Assembly: GCA_947490145.1 (NCBI GenBank)
Contig: CANLGD010000003.1
Location: 1 to 64,000, forward strand
Origin: Flavobacteriia bacterium
GTDB lineage: Bacteria; Bacteroidota; Bacteroidia; Flavobacteriales_D; Crocinitomicaceae
Direction: 5' to 3'
DNA length: 64,000 bases
Part shown: in pieces, positions 1 to 7,679 of the stretch
Position numbering within the stretch: position 1 is the first letter of the stretch
Layout: the number at the start of each line of letters is the position of its first letter
Program-made: the position numbers and the translations under genes
Notes under the pieces: generated by a model
The model's input: only the letters and a program-made list of their open reading frames with translations
Database searches by the model: none
Told to the model about the DNA's origin: nothing

Positions 1-41
1 ACTCTAATATGTAAATTTGTAATCTATAATCAACAATTTTA

Positions 42-151
<110 letters not shown>

Positions 152-156
152 TTTAT

Positions 157-190
157 AAAATCCTTATCATTTTATGATAAGGATTTTTTT
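157..190 (+). terminator. Rho-independent terminator of the rRNA operon
   Basis: A perfect 14-bp stem (aaaatccttatcat / atgataaggatttt) with a 3-nt loop is followed by a run of T. It begins about 6 bases after the 5S gene, the expected place for the end of the rRNA operon. Confidence 0.9.
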
Positions 191-241
191 TTGCCTTTTT
201 TTGAATGAAAATAGGTCCGAAGGTGCATAAAGTCATATTGT

Positions 242-1616
242 TGTGGAATCCAAAAAAAGACAGCTATTAGCCAATGATTATGAACAAAACAAATTATGCA
301 TTGTTATTTTAAGAAGCTGTGATTTTCGCATTAAATGATTCAGCTGAAGCATATGTATTTCTATTATCGAAGTAATTTAATATCGTTTGATAATGATTCA
401 TTATTGTTCTTGAGATTGTGATGAAGGATTTAAATCTAGCTTGGCTAACTTTCTTTTGCCACTGAGCAAGTCATTTATATTCGTAGATCTTATCTTTAGT
501 ATTCTCAAATACCCAATTTAGTTTCTGATATAATTCGTTTGCTGCAAGTATGTCTGGATAATGTTCGAAAAGTAGTTTTGCTCTATGTTTATTAATAGCT
601 TTCCAATCTTTTTCTTTTTTATATGAGACCTATCTTCTTCTTTCAAGTAGTTGTTTTATGGTATCTCCATTTTCTAAAATAGTTGGTTGGAATACTTTTT
701 TAGGTTGTTTTGCTTCTTCTATTGAATCTTTTTCTTTATCAATGCTTCAACTTGTGTTGGACACGAAGTTCTTGAGTAGCTTCATTTGCATATTTTTGAA
801 CATGAAATCTAAGTGTCACTAGCACTGTTTTTGGAAAGGCACTTTTTACAATTAAATTCATACTACCCGATCATATCTAAAGTTATTTCTATAAGCCTTT
901 TACGAAGTTTTTATTGTATTTTTTCCAAAACCAAGATTACTTCTTCTGCCTTTGTTCCTTAACAAGGGCGACTATAGCTGCTTTTTTTCCTTTTGCGGCT
1001 ATGGTAGTGATTATTGTGTAAAGTTTTCTATGCGTGAAAGTTATTTCATCAATTAATAAAAATTGTCCACAGTTTTCGGGAAAAATCAACCATTTTTCTG
1101 CATGTTTGAGTAGATTCTAATTTTTAAATTCACTTAATTGATCTTTAAAATAGCGTGGAAAAATTCTACCTTTCACACCATTAAAACCACCAATTGTCTC
1201 ACAGCTAAAGGCTCAGAAGCTACCGACTTCTTTTAAAAAAGAGGCAAACTCAGATGTCATTCGAGTGCCTTTCGATATTAAATTCCAGTTTCCAAATTCA
1301 ACTTTTCCGTTTTGATGATTCAACCACCTTCTTCTCTTTAAGTGCAGAAAAGCGTAATGCACAAGAATGGAGAAATCTTGATTAATAATTTCATCAAAAA
1401 AAACTTTAGAACTATGTTTTATATTACCAAACTCAGATGGTAAAAGACCCTTTTCCTCTAAAAACAAATGTAAATCTTCATCAATTTTTCAAATGCTATC
1501 ACATCAAAATACTCATTCAAAGAATCGGTTAAAAGCAATTTTAATAAATCAATATTTTTTAAAAAATAATCATTTTGGAAACAAAAGTTAAAGACAATCC
1601 TGAATTTACCTCCACA
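242..1616 (-). pseudogene. Decayed insertion sequence, ISAon1-family transposase remnant
   Basis: Translating the minus strand piecewise gives, in order, the parts of an ISAon1-type DDE transposase: an N-terminal region (LLLTDSLNEYFDVIAFEK, then after a frameshift LHLFLEEKGLLPSEF and HLKRRRWLN), a central part (ENCGQFLLIDE, TIAAKGKKAAIVALVKGTK, IEITLDMIG), LRFHVQKYANEATQELR, and a C-terminal part (LLFEHYPDILAANELYQKL, SAESFNAKI). Several frameshifts and internal stops (for example EYK-stop-LAQWQKK) break it, so no full protein can be made. Only an 84-codon piece (1213-1467) survives in the ORF track. The hexamer TGTGGA occurs facing inward at 242-247 and 1611-1616 and may mark the old termini, giving about 1.37 kb; these ends are uncertain. 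Family assignment is from memory of the transposase motifs. Confidence 0.85.
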
Positions 1617-1678
1617 GAAATTTGCTCTGGTATATTAAAATTTTACTTAAACCAGTTTTATTCAAATTATATCAAAAA

Positions 1679-1708
1679 AAACCCAATTCAATATTGAATT
1701 GGGTTTCA
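1679..1708 (-). terminator. Terminator of tRNA-Ser
   Basis: On the minus strand the hairpin acccaattcaatattgaattgggt, a perfect palindrome, is followed by a run of T. It lies 7-10 bases past the 3' end of the tRNA and would end that transcript. Confidence 0.85.
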
Positions 1709-1715
1709 AATTTTT

Positions 1716-1803
1716 TGGCGGAGAATGTAGGATTCGAACCTACGGTACCTCTCGGTACAACAGTTTTCAAGACTGCCGCAATCGACCACTCTGCCAATTC
1801 TCC
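1716..1803 (-). tRNA. tRNA-Ser (anticodon UGA)
   Basis: Read on the minus strand the gene starts ggagaattggcagagtgg and ends in ggttcgaatcctacattctccgcca. The acceptor stem ggagaat/attctcc pairs, the T-loop is ttcgaatc, and the anticodon loop is cttgaaa, giving UGA. A long variable arm (gtaccgagaggtac) marks it as a class II tRNA, as expected for serine. The CCA end is encoded. The 75-aa ORF called across it on the plus strand is not a gene. Confidence 0.95.
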
Positions 1804-2006
1804 GTGCCAAATGTACTGCTTTTTTCCTTATTGGCAATGGAAAAAGTAAAAAAAAGTAAAAAAAAGTATTTTTTCTGAATATGAAATTTCTTGCGTATTC
1901 ATTTTCATACAGTTAAATCAATTGAATGAACAACAAAATAAATAGCAGAAAGTAAAATTTCGTTTTCTTTAAACAAAATTGTACCTTTACAACTCAATCT
2001 CAAGGT

Positions 2007-3494
2007 ATGAAGAATATTTTTATAGCCGTATTAATTGGTTTTTTTAGCTTCTCAGTTTATTCTCAAAAGAGCAAAACAATAAAAGCTTATTTGGATCACA
2101 AAAATTTTTTCAATCCCGAAATTGGAAATTTTGTTGAAATACATTTACAATTTGTGTCTTATTCCTTGAATTACAAAGCGGTTGAAAATGGTTTGCAAAG
2201 TGAAATAGCAATTCAGTATGTTTTTAAACAAGATGGTGTTGTTGCTAAGTCAGATGCTTACAGATTACAAAGTCCTGTAATGCGAGATAGCATTATTGAA
2301 GATTTTTATGAAATCAAACGAATTGCCTTAAAACCGGGTAAATATTCTCTGGAATTAACTTTAACTGATGTGAATTCCAAAAATGAAAATACGGATAAGT
2401 CAACAATTACAGCTATTCAAGAAATTAATGTGGAAGATTTTTCGTCAAAAATTGCTATTTCAAGTTTGGAAACTGCAGAAATGATGCTACCAATTAAAAA
2501 TGAAATAGATAATTCAAGTGTTTTTGCAAAATCTGGTTATGAGATTATTCCAAGAATTTCAAATTATTATCAAACTCAAGCAACAAAAATTCCAGTGTAT
2601 TTTGAAGTTTATTGCCCCAAAAAGGTTGATGATTCACTAAAAAAAATGGGTTTAAAGCAAACTTTAATTGATGTGAAAACGAAAACTGAAATTGAAAGTT
2701 TTACACGTTTTTCAAAAATTGAAGTTGATGAAGTTCAGCCAATAATTAAACAAGTTGATATTTCAAAACTGAAATCAGGTGAGTATATTTTGGAATATTC
2801 TTTAATAAACAGACAAAACCTAAATGTCGCGACAAGTTCTTATTATTTTGAGCGTTTTAGTGAGGACGAATTTGAAGAAGTTCAAGCTGATAACATTGTT
2901 TTGGATCCAAAATTTCAAGCCTCAATAACGGATGATAGTTTGGATTTTTACATTTCTAGTTTGATTCCAATTTCTAAACCAGCTGAAATGCGCAACATTA
3001 TTGATTTACTTAAAACAAAAGATAATTCGCTGTATAGAAAATACATTCAATCATATTGGGTAAATTCAACAAATGGTTCAAGAACTTACGAATCTTGGAT
3101 GAGTTATAAATTTCAAGTGTTAACTGTAGAAAAATTATTTAGTACTAATTACACTGCTGGTCATGAAACAGATCGTGGAAGAGTTTATCTCCAATATGGG
3201 GCACCAAGTTCAGTAATTACCAGAGAAAATTCTCCTTCAGATTATCCATATGAAATCTGGAGATACGATAAAATTAAAGTTTATTCTCGACGTGGATTTA
3301 TTTTTTATAATCCTGATTTAGTCAATAATACATATAGATTGTTACATTCTGATATGATTGGAGAAGTTCAAAATTACCGTTGGCAGCAACAATTGTCCAA
3401 ACGAACTTCTGTAAATAAAGATATTGATGATCCAAATGATGGAAATAGAGATCATTTTGGTGGAAATAGTGAAGATTTATTTAAACAATATTAG
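2007..3494 (+). CDS. GWxTD-domain secreted protein
   Basis: A 495-aa protein with an N-terminal signal peptide (about residues 1-19, cleaved after VYSQ). The C-terminal third contains AGHETDRGRVYLQYGAPSSV, which matches the GWxTD domain core; here the second residue is H rather than W. The domain is widespread in Bacteroidota and its function is unknown to me. The middle looks like beta-rich, repeated segments. A near-consensus promoter element (TACCTTTA) lies about 25 bases before the ATG. A glycosyltransferase starts 5 bases after the stop, so the two probably share an operon. Confidence 0.8.
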   Translation: MKNIFIAVLIGFFSFSVYSQKSKTIKAYLDHKNFFNPEIGNFVEIHLQFVSYSLNYKAVENGLQSEIAIQYVFKQDGVVAKSDAYRLQSPVMRDSIIEDFYEIKRIALKPGKYSLELTLTDVNSKNENTDKSTITAIQEINVEDFSSKIAISSLETAEMMLPIKNEIDNSSVFAKSGYEIIPRISNYYQTQATKIPVYFEVYCPKKVDDSLKKMGLKQTLIDVKTKTEIESFTRFSKIEVDEVQPIIKQVDISKLKSGEYILEYSLINRQNLNVATSSYYFERFSEDEFEEVQADNIVLDPKFQASITDDSLDFYISSLIPISKPAEMRNIIDLLKTKDNSLYRKYIQSYWVNSTNGSRTYESWMSYKFQVLTVEKLFSTNYTAGHETDRGRVYLQYGAPSSVITRENSPSDYPYEIWRYDKIKVYSRRGFIFYNPDLVNNTYRLLHSDMIGEVQNYRWQQQLSKRTSVNKDIDDPNDGNRDHFGGNSEDLFKQY

Positions 3495-3499
3495 AATTT

Positions 3500-4522
3500 T
3501 TGAAAAATCTTGCCATAGTAATATTAAATTGGAACGGTAAACAATTTTTGAGTGATTTTTTACCAACTTTAATTAAATTTAGTTCCGAAGCTCGCATCAT
3601 TTTAGCTGATAACGCTTCATGTGATGATTCAGTTGGATTTGTAAAAGTAAATTTTCCAAATGTTGAAATTGTTTTAAATCAACAAAATGATGGTTTTGCA
3701 AAGGGTTATAACGATGCTTTAAAACAAATTGATTCTGAATTTTTTTTACTGATAAATAGCGATGTTGAAGTGACAGAAAATTGGTTAAATCCACTTTTTG
3801 AAGCTATGTCTGATATAAATATTGCTGCAGTTCAACCAAAAATTTTATCTTTTTATTCCAACAATAAATTTGAACATGCTGGTGCTTCTGGTGGCTTTAT
3901 GGATAAAAATTATTACCCATTTTGCAGAGGTAGAATTTTTGGTGAAACAGAAATCGATGCTAACCAATACAATGGTGAAACAGAAGTTTTTTGGACATCT
4001 GGTGCGTGTATGTTAATTCGTTCAGAAATTTTTAATCAATTAAATGGTTTTGACGAAGATTTTTTTGCTCACATGGAGGAGATTGATTTGTGTTGGAGAA
4101 TTAAACGCCTTGGACACTGTTTAAAAGTTATTCCAAATTCTCTTGTTTATCACGTTGGAGGAGGAACATTAAATTATGAATCGCCGCGAAAAATCTACCT
4201 TAATTTTAGAAATAGCCTTTTTATGATTACAAAAAATCATCAAGGAATTTTGATTTTAAAATTGATGTATCGCATGATTTTAGACGGAATTGCTGCTCTT
4301 CAATTTCTCGCCAAAGGAAAATTTAAGTTTTTTTATGCCGTTTTGAGAGCGCATGGAAGTTTTTACATATTGTTCCCGAAAATGATTCAAAAAAGAAAAT
4401 CGTTTAATCCCAAAAAGGAACTTTTTAATAAAATTGGATTTTATAAAGGAAGTATTTTGTGGGCGTTTTATTTTAAAAAGATTAAAACTTTCTCTAAGCT
4501 AAATATGAGACTTTTTAACTAG
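3500..4522 (+). CDS. Family 2 glycosyltransferase
   Basis: A 340-aa GT2 enzyme, rhamnosyltransferase-like (WbbL type), that should transfer a sugar from a nucleotide donor onto a glycan or lipid at the cytoplasmic face of the membrane. The N-terminus has the GT-A start LAIVILNWNGKQF and DNASCDDS; the metal-binding region is LLINSDVEV, and the acceptor region has HMEEIDLCWRIKRLG. A hydrophobic stretch near residues 245-285 may associate with the membrane. The start codon is TTG, chosen because it gives the exact family N-terminus and follows the previous stop by 5 bases. The substrate cannot be told from sequence. Confidence 0.85.
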   Translation: MKNLAIVILNWNGKQFLSDFLPTLIKFSSEARIILADNASCDDSVGFVKVNFPNVEIVLNQQNDGFAKGYNDALKQIDSEFFLLINSDVEVTENWLNPLFEAMSDINIAAVQPKILSFYSNNKFEHAGASGGFMDKNYYPFCRGRIFGETEIDANQYNGETEVFWTSGACMLIRSEIFNQLNGFDEDFFAHMEEIDLCWRIKRLGHCLKVIPNSLVYHVGGGTLNYESPRKIYLNFRNSLFMITKNHQGILILKLMYRMILDGIAALQFLAKGKFKFFYAVLRAHGSFYILFPKMIQKRKSFNPKKELFNKIGFYKGSILWAFYFKKIKTFSKLNMRLFN

Positions 4523-4658
4523 AGTTATGAATTATGAACGATGAGTTATGAGTTTTTGTTAAAATTAAATTTTCCTAAAAACAGAAATTCTAAATTATCA
4601 ATTCTTAATTTTAAACTTTCACAACATTCGTAATTCATAACTCATCACTCATAACTCT
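4521..4658. repeat. Inverted repeat made of ATAACTC words between convergent genes
   Basis: The left arm begins AGAGTTATGAATTATGAAC and the right arm, read backwards, AGAGTTATGAGTGATGAG. The arms are about 32 bases each around a 75-base AT-rich centre. The element fills the gap between the stops of two convergent genes and could act as a two-way terminator. The same word recurs at 14.5 and 61.0 kb. Confidence 0.7.
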
Positions 4659-4659
4659 T

Positions 4660-5133
4660 TCAGTATTCAATTTTATCTTGCTTTTCGCTCCATTCTTTAA
4701 AAACAACTAGCGCTTCGTCGTTTAATAAATGTTCACATTTTAATTTTCTGTCAGAAAGGGAAAGTTCGATTTCTTCGTAGATAAATTGATCGTCAAAGCC
4801 AATGTTTGCAGCATCAACTTTCGTGTTTGCATAATACATTTTTTCTGGTCTTGCCCAATAAATTGCACCCAAACACATTGGACACGGTTCACAACTTGTA
4901 TATATTTCACATCCATCTAATTGAAAAGTTCCTAATTCTTTGCATGCTTCACGGATTGCCACCACTTCTGCATGCGCAGTTGGATCATTTGATGAAGTAA
5001 CTTGATTGAAACCTCTAGCAATGATTTTTCCATCTTTAACAATTACTGCTCCAAACGGACCACCTTTACCAGAACGAATATTTTCTAATGAGAGGCGAAT
5101 TGCTTCACGCATGAAATCTTCTTTTTGTGCCAT
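4660..5133 (-). CDS. guaD: Guanine deaminase, cytidine-deaminase fold
   Basis: A 157-aa zinc enzyme of the CDA fold that should hydrolyse guanine to xanthine and ammonia. The zinc site is visible as TAHAEVVAI (His ligand and catalytic Glu) and CEPCPMC (two Cys ligands). IYWARPEKMYYANTKVDAA fits the B. subtilis GuaD type better than TadA, which normally carries a different C-terminus. The product feeds the xanthine dehydrogenase genes divergently placed to its right, which supports this reading. tRNA adenosine deaminase is the main alternative. Confidence 0.82.
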   Translation of the reverse strand: MAQKEDFMREAIRLSLENIRSGKGGPFGAVIVKDGKIIARGFNQVTSSNDPTAHAEVVAIREACKELGTFQLDGCEIYTSCEPCPMCLGAIYWARPEKMYYANTKVDAANIGFDDQFIYEEIELSLSDRKLKCEHLLNDEALVVFKEWSEKQDKIEY

Positions 5134-5284
5134 ATTTTTCTGTTTTTAACTTGACTTTTTTTGTAAAAGTAAGGTTATTTTTTTGAAAAATATTCAATTC
5201 AAAAAACTTTTGTTTTAATTCTTAAAACTAAATCGATTAGGGTGAAAAAATGTTTAAACTTTCCAAAAAGCTTAAGTTTTTCAT

Positions 5285-5292
5285 TATATTTG
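5285..5292 (+). promoter_or_regulatory. Probable xdhC promoter, -7 element
   Basis: TATATTTG matches the Bacteroidota consensus TAnnTTTG exactly. A weak -33 partner (TTTC at 5260-5263) sits 21 bases upstream. Transcription from here would start near 5300, after the ATG of the longest ORF, and so favours the TTG at 5319 as the xdhC start. Confidence 0.5.
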
Positions 5293-5318
5293 TATCAATA
5301 CAATATGTAAACTCAACT

Positions 5319-6074
5319 TTGAAAGATTTATACAACACACTTATTAATATCGAAAATAGCAATCAAAAAGCCGTTTTGTGCACTGTTGTTTCATCAAAAG
5401 GTTCAACTCCGAGAAAAATGGGGTCTAAAATGATTGTTTTTGAGAATGAAACAATTTTCGGTTCAATTGGTGGAGGCGCTTTAGAAAAAAAAATAACTGA
5501 GCAAGCTATTGAAGTATTGAAAACTAAAAAACCGCAACTTGTTTCACATAATTTAGTAAAAGATTTAGAAATGTGTTGTGGCGGAACGGTTGAATTATTT
5601 TTAGAGCCTATTATGAATAAAAAAAAAGTACATATTTTTGGTGCAGGTCACATCGGAAAATCCTTAGCAAAATTTGCTGTTGAGCTCGACTTTTTGGTTA
5701 CGTTAATTGATGATAGGATTGATGCTTTTGAAAATTTTGACATCGAATGTTGTAAAATAAATGAACATCATTCCTTAGCAATAGAAAAATTAAATTTTGA
5801 TGAAAATACTTTTTGTGTTATTTTGACACATGATCACGCTTATGATAGAGAAATTTTAGCATTGTGTGCAAAAAAGAAAAATGCGTACATCGGAATGGTT
5901 GGTAGTGAAAGAAAAGTTGAAATTGCTAAAAAGACTCTACTTTCTTCAAATTTAATAACTCAAACCGAAATTGAAAATGTAGATATGCCTATTGGAAAAA
6001 AAATTAAAGCAATTACTCCTGAAGAAATTGCAATTAGTATTTTGGCGAAATTAATAGAACAACGAAATGAATAA
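5319..6074 (+). CDS. xdhC: XdhC-type xanthine dehydrogenase maturation factor
   Basis: A XdhC/CoxI family protein of 251 aa from the start chosen here. The family inserts the sulfurated molybdenum cofactor into xanthine dehydrogenase. The N-terminal XdhC part has ATVVSSKGSTPRKMGSKM-like sequence (here CTVVSSKGSTPRKMG) and SIGGGALE; EMCCGG follows; the C-terminal Rossmann part has HIFGAGHIGKSLAKF and ends with PIGKKIKAITPEEIAISI. The ORF track starts at 5250, but a consensus promoter element lies inside that extension and the family normally begins at about the LKDLYNTL segment, so I use TTG at 5319. xdhA follows. Confidence 0.85.
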   Translation: MKDLYNTLINIENSNQKAVLCTVVSSKGSTPRKMGSKMIVFENETIFGSIGGGALEKKITEQAIEVLKTKKPQLVSHNLVKDLEMCCGGTVELFLEPIMNKKKVHIFGAGHIGKSLAKFAVELDFLVTLIDDRIDAFENFDIECCKINEHHSLAIEKLNFDENTFCVILTHDHAYDREILALCAKKKNAYIGMVGSERKVEIAKKTLLSSNLITQTEIENVDMPIGKKIKAITPEEIAISILAKLIEQRNE

Positions 6075-6083
6075 ACTAGGAAT

Positions 6084-6133
6084 ACAGATTACTTCGCTTT
6101 CAAGAAAATCATTTTGAAAGTGAAGCAATCTGT
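6084..6133. repeat. Palindromic intergenic element (REP-like)
   Basis: The arms ACAGATTACTTCGCTTTCAA and TTGAAAGTGAAGCAATCTGT pair over 20 bases with two mismatches around a 10-base loop. Words like gaagcaatctg recur in dispersed palindromes of many bacterial genomes. It is followed by two copies of the word GTAATCTGC (6132-6158), similar to the spacer at bases 15-31. Confidence 0.65.
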
Positions 6134-6179
6134 AATCTGCCAATTTGTAATCTGCAATCACATTTAAAAATAAGAAAAA

Positions 6180-7622
6180 ATGCAAGATAAAATCACCTAT
6201 ATTTTAGACGGTAAAATTGAAACGATCGAATTTAACCAAGAAAATAAACCTACGAATACTGTTCTTAATTACTTGCGCAAAACCCCTTGTCATAAAGGAG
6301 TAAAAGAAGGTTGTGCTGAAGGAGATTGCGGCGCATGCACAGTTGTTTTAACCGAATTAAATCAAGATAACAAACTTCTATACAAAGCAATCGATTCGTG
6401 CTTGGTTTTTTTGCCGATGTTACAAGGAAAACAATTGATTACTGTTGAAAATTTAGCTTCTAAAAATGGTGACGAAGAGAATTTACATCCAGTTCAAGAT
6501 GCTTTGGTTAAAGCAAATGGAAGTCAATGTGGGTTTTGTACTCCAGGAATTGTGATGTCGATGTTTTCGCTTTACAAAAATGAAAATAATCCATCGAAGG
6601 AGCGAGTTGAAGATTCTTTAACTGGAAATTTATGTCGCTGTACAGGTTACAAACCGATTATTGAAGCAACAATTCAATCTTGTGTGAATAATGGAGCAGA
6701 TCATTTTTCTACAGATGAAAAAAAGATTGCAGAAATGCTACTCGAAATCAAAAATTCAAGTGAATCAATTGAAATAAAAACAGAAAATCAACAATATTTT
6801 CAACCTTTAACAAAAATCGAAGCGTTGAATTTAAAAGAAAAATATGTTGATGCAATTGTTACAAATGGCGCTACAGATGTTGCACTGCGCGTAACGAAAA
6901 GACACGAATTATTGACACAGATTATCGATTTATCCCATGTTCAAGAACTGAAAAAGAATGTAATTTCAGAATATCTGATAAAATTTGGAGCTGGAACTTC
7001 TCTTGAAGATGTAAAACAAATTTCTCAAAAAGAATTACCTGCTTTACATGATTTATTGGCTGTTTTTGGATCTAAACAAATTCGTGAAATTGGTACAATT
7101 GGAGGAAATATTGGTTCGAGTTCACCAATTAGTGATACTTTGCCTTTACTCATGGTTTACAATGCGGAAATAAAATTACAAGACGCCAAATCAGATCGTA
7201 TCGTAAACATGAATGATTACGTAATTACTTACAGACAAACTGCGAAAAAACCGAATGAATTAATCACAAAAATTATCATTCCACGGCCAAATCCAAAAGC
7301 TCAAATTAAATTTTACAAAATTTCAAAACGAAAAGATTTAGATATTTCAACAGCAAGTGCTGCATTTTTACTTTTGTTGAATGGAAATTTGGTTGAAGAA
7401 ATTAAAATAGCCTACGGTGGAATGGCTGCAGTTACAAAAAGAGTAATCAAGGCTGAGAATTTTTTAATCGGAAAACCTTGGGACAGAAACATTATTGAAC
7501 AAGCAATGGAAATAATTGGAGCAGAATTTACGCCACTTTCAGACGCACGTTCAGGAGCAGAATTTAGAACAATAGTTTCCAAAAATCTACTATTAAAATT
7601 CTGGAACGAAACTCAGATTTAA
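6180..7622 (+). CDS. xdhA: Xanthine dehydrogenase small subunit (2Fe-2S and FAD)
   Basis: A 480-aa cytoplasmic subunit that passes electrons from the molybdenum centre through two 2Fe-2S clusters to FAD. Cluster one is seen in KEGCAEGDCGACTVVL, cluster two in QCGFCTPGIVMS and LCRCTGYKP. The FAD domain follows from about residue 205, with REIGTIGGNIGSSSPISD, and the CO-dehydrogenase flavoprotein C-terminal domain from about 365. The order and length match bacterial XdhA. It lies between xdhC and xdhB on the same strand. Confidence 0.95.
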   Translation: MQDKITYILDGKIETIEFNQENKPTNTVLNYLRKTPCHKGVKEGCAEGDCGACTVVLTELNQDNKLLYKAIDSCLVFLPMLQGKQLITVENLASKNGDEENLHPVQDALVKANGSQCGFCTPGIVMSMFSLYKNENNPSKERVEDSLTGNLCRCTGYKPIIEATIQSCVNNGADHFSTDEKKIAEMLLEIKNSSESIEIKTENQQYFQPLTKIEALNLKEKYVDAIVTNGATDVALRVTKRHELLTQIIDLSHVQELKKNVISEYLIKFGAGTSLEDVKQISQKELPALHDLLAVFGSKQIREIGTIGGNIGSSSPISDTLPLLMVYNAEIKLQDAKSDRIVNMNDYVITYRQTAKKPNELITKIIIPRPNPKAQIKFYKISKRKDLDISTASAAFLLLLNGNLVEEIKIAYGGMAAVTKRVIKAENFLIGKPWDRNIIEQAMEIIGAEFTPLSDARSGAEFRTIVSKNLLLKFWNETQI

Positions 7623-7679
7623 TTTTATTGAAGTTAGCCTATTCCTATTAAAATTCATTTTTCTACTTTATTATAAAAT

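Noticed and set aside
1622-1849. 75-aa plus-strand ORF
   Set aside because: It runs antisense across tRNA-Ser and its terminator; the translation has no protein-like features.
4660-5133. tRNA adenosine deaminase (TadA)
   Set aside because: Same fold and zinc motif, but the C-terminal part and the link with xdh genes fit guanine deaminase better.
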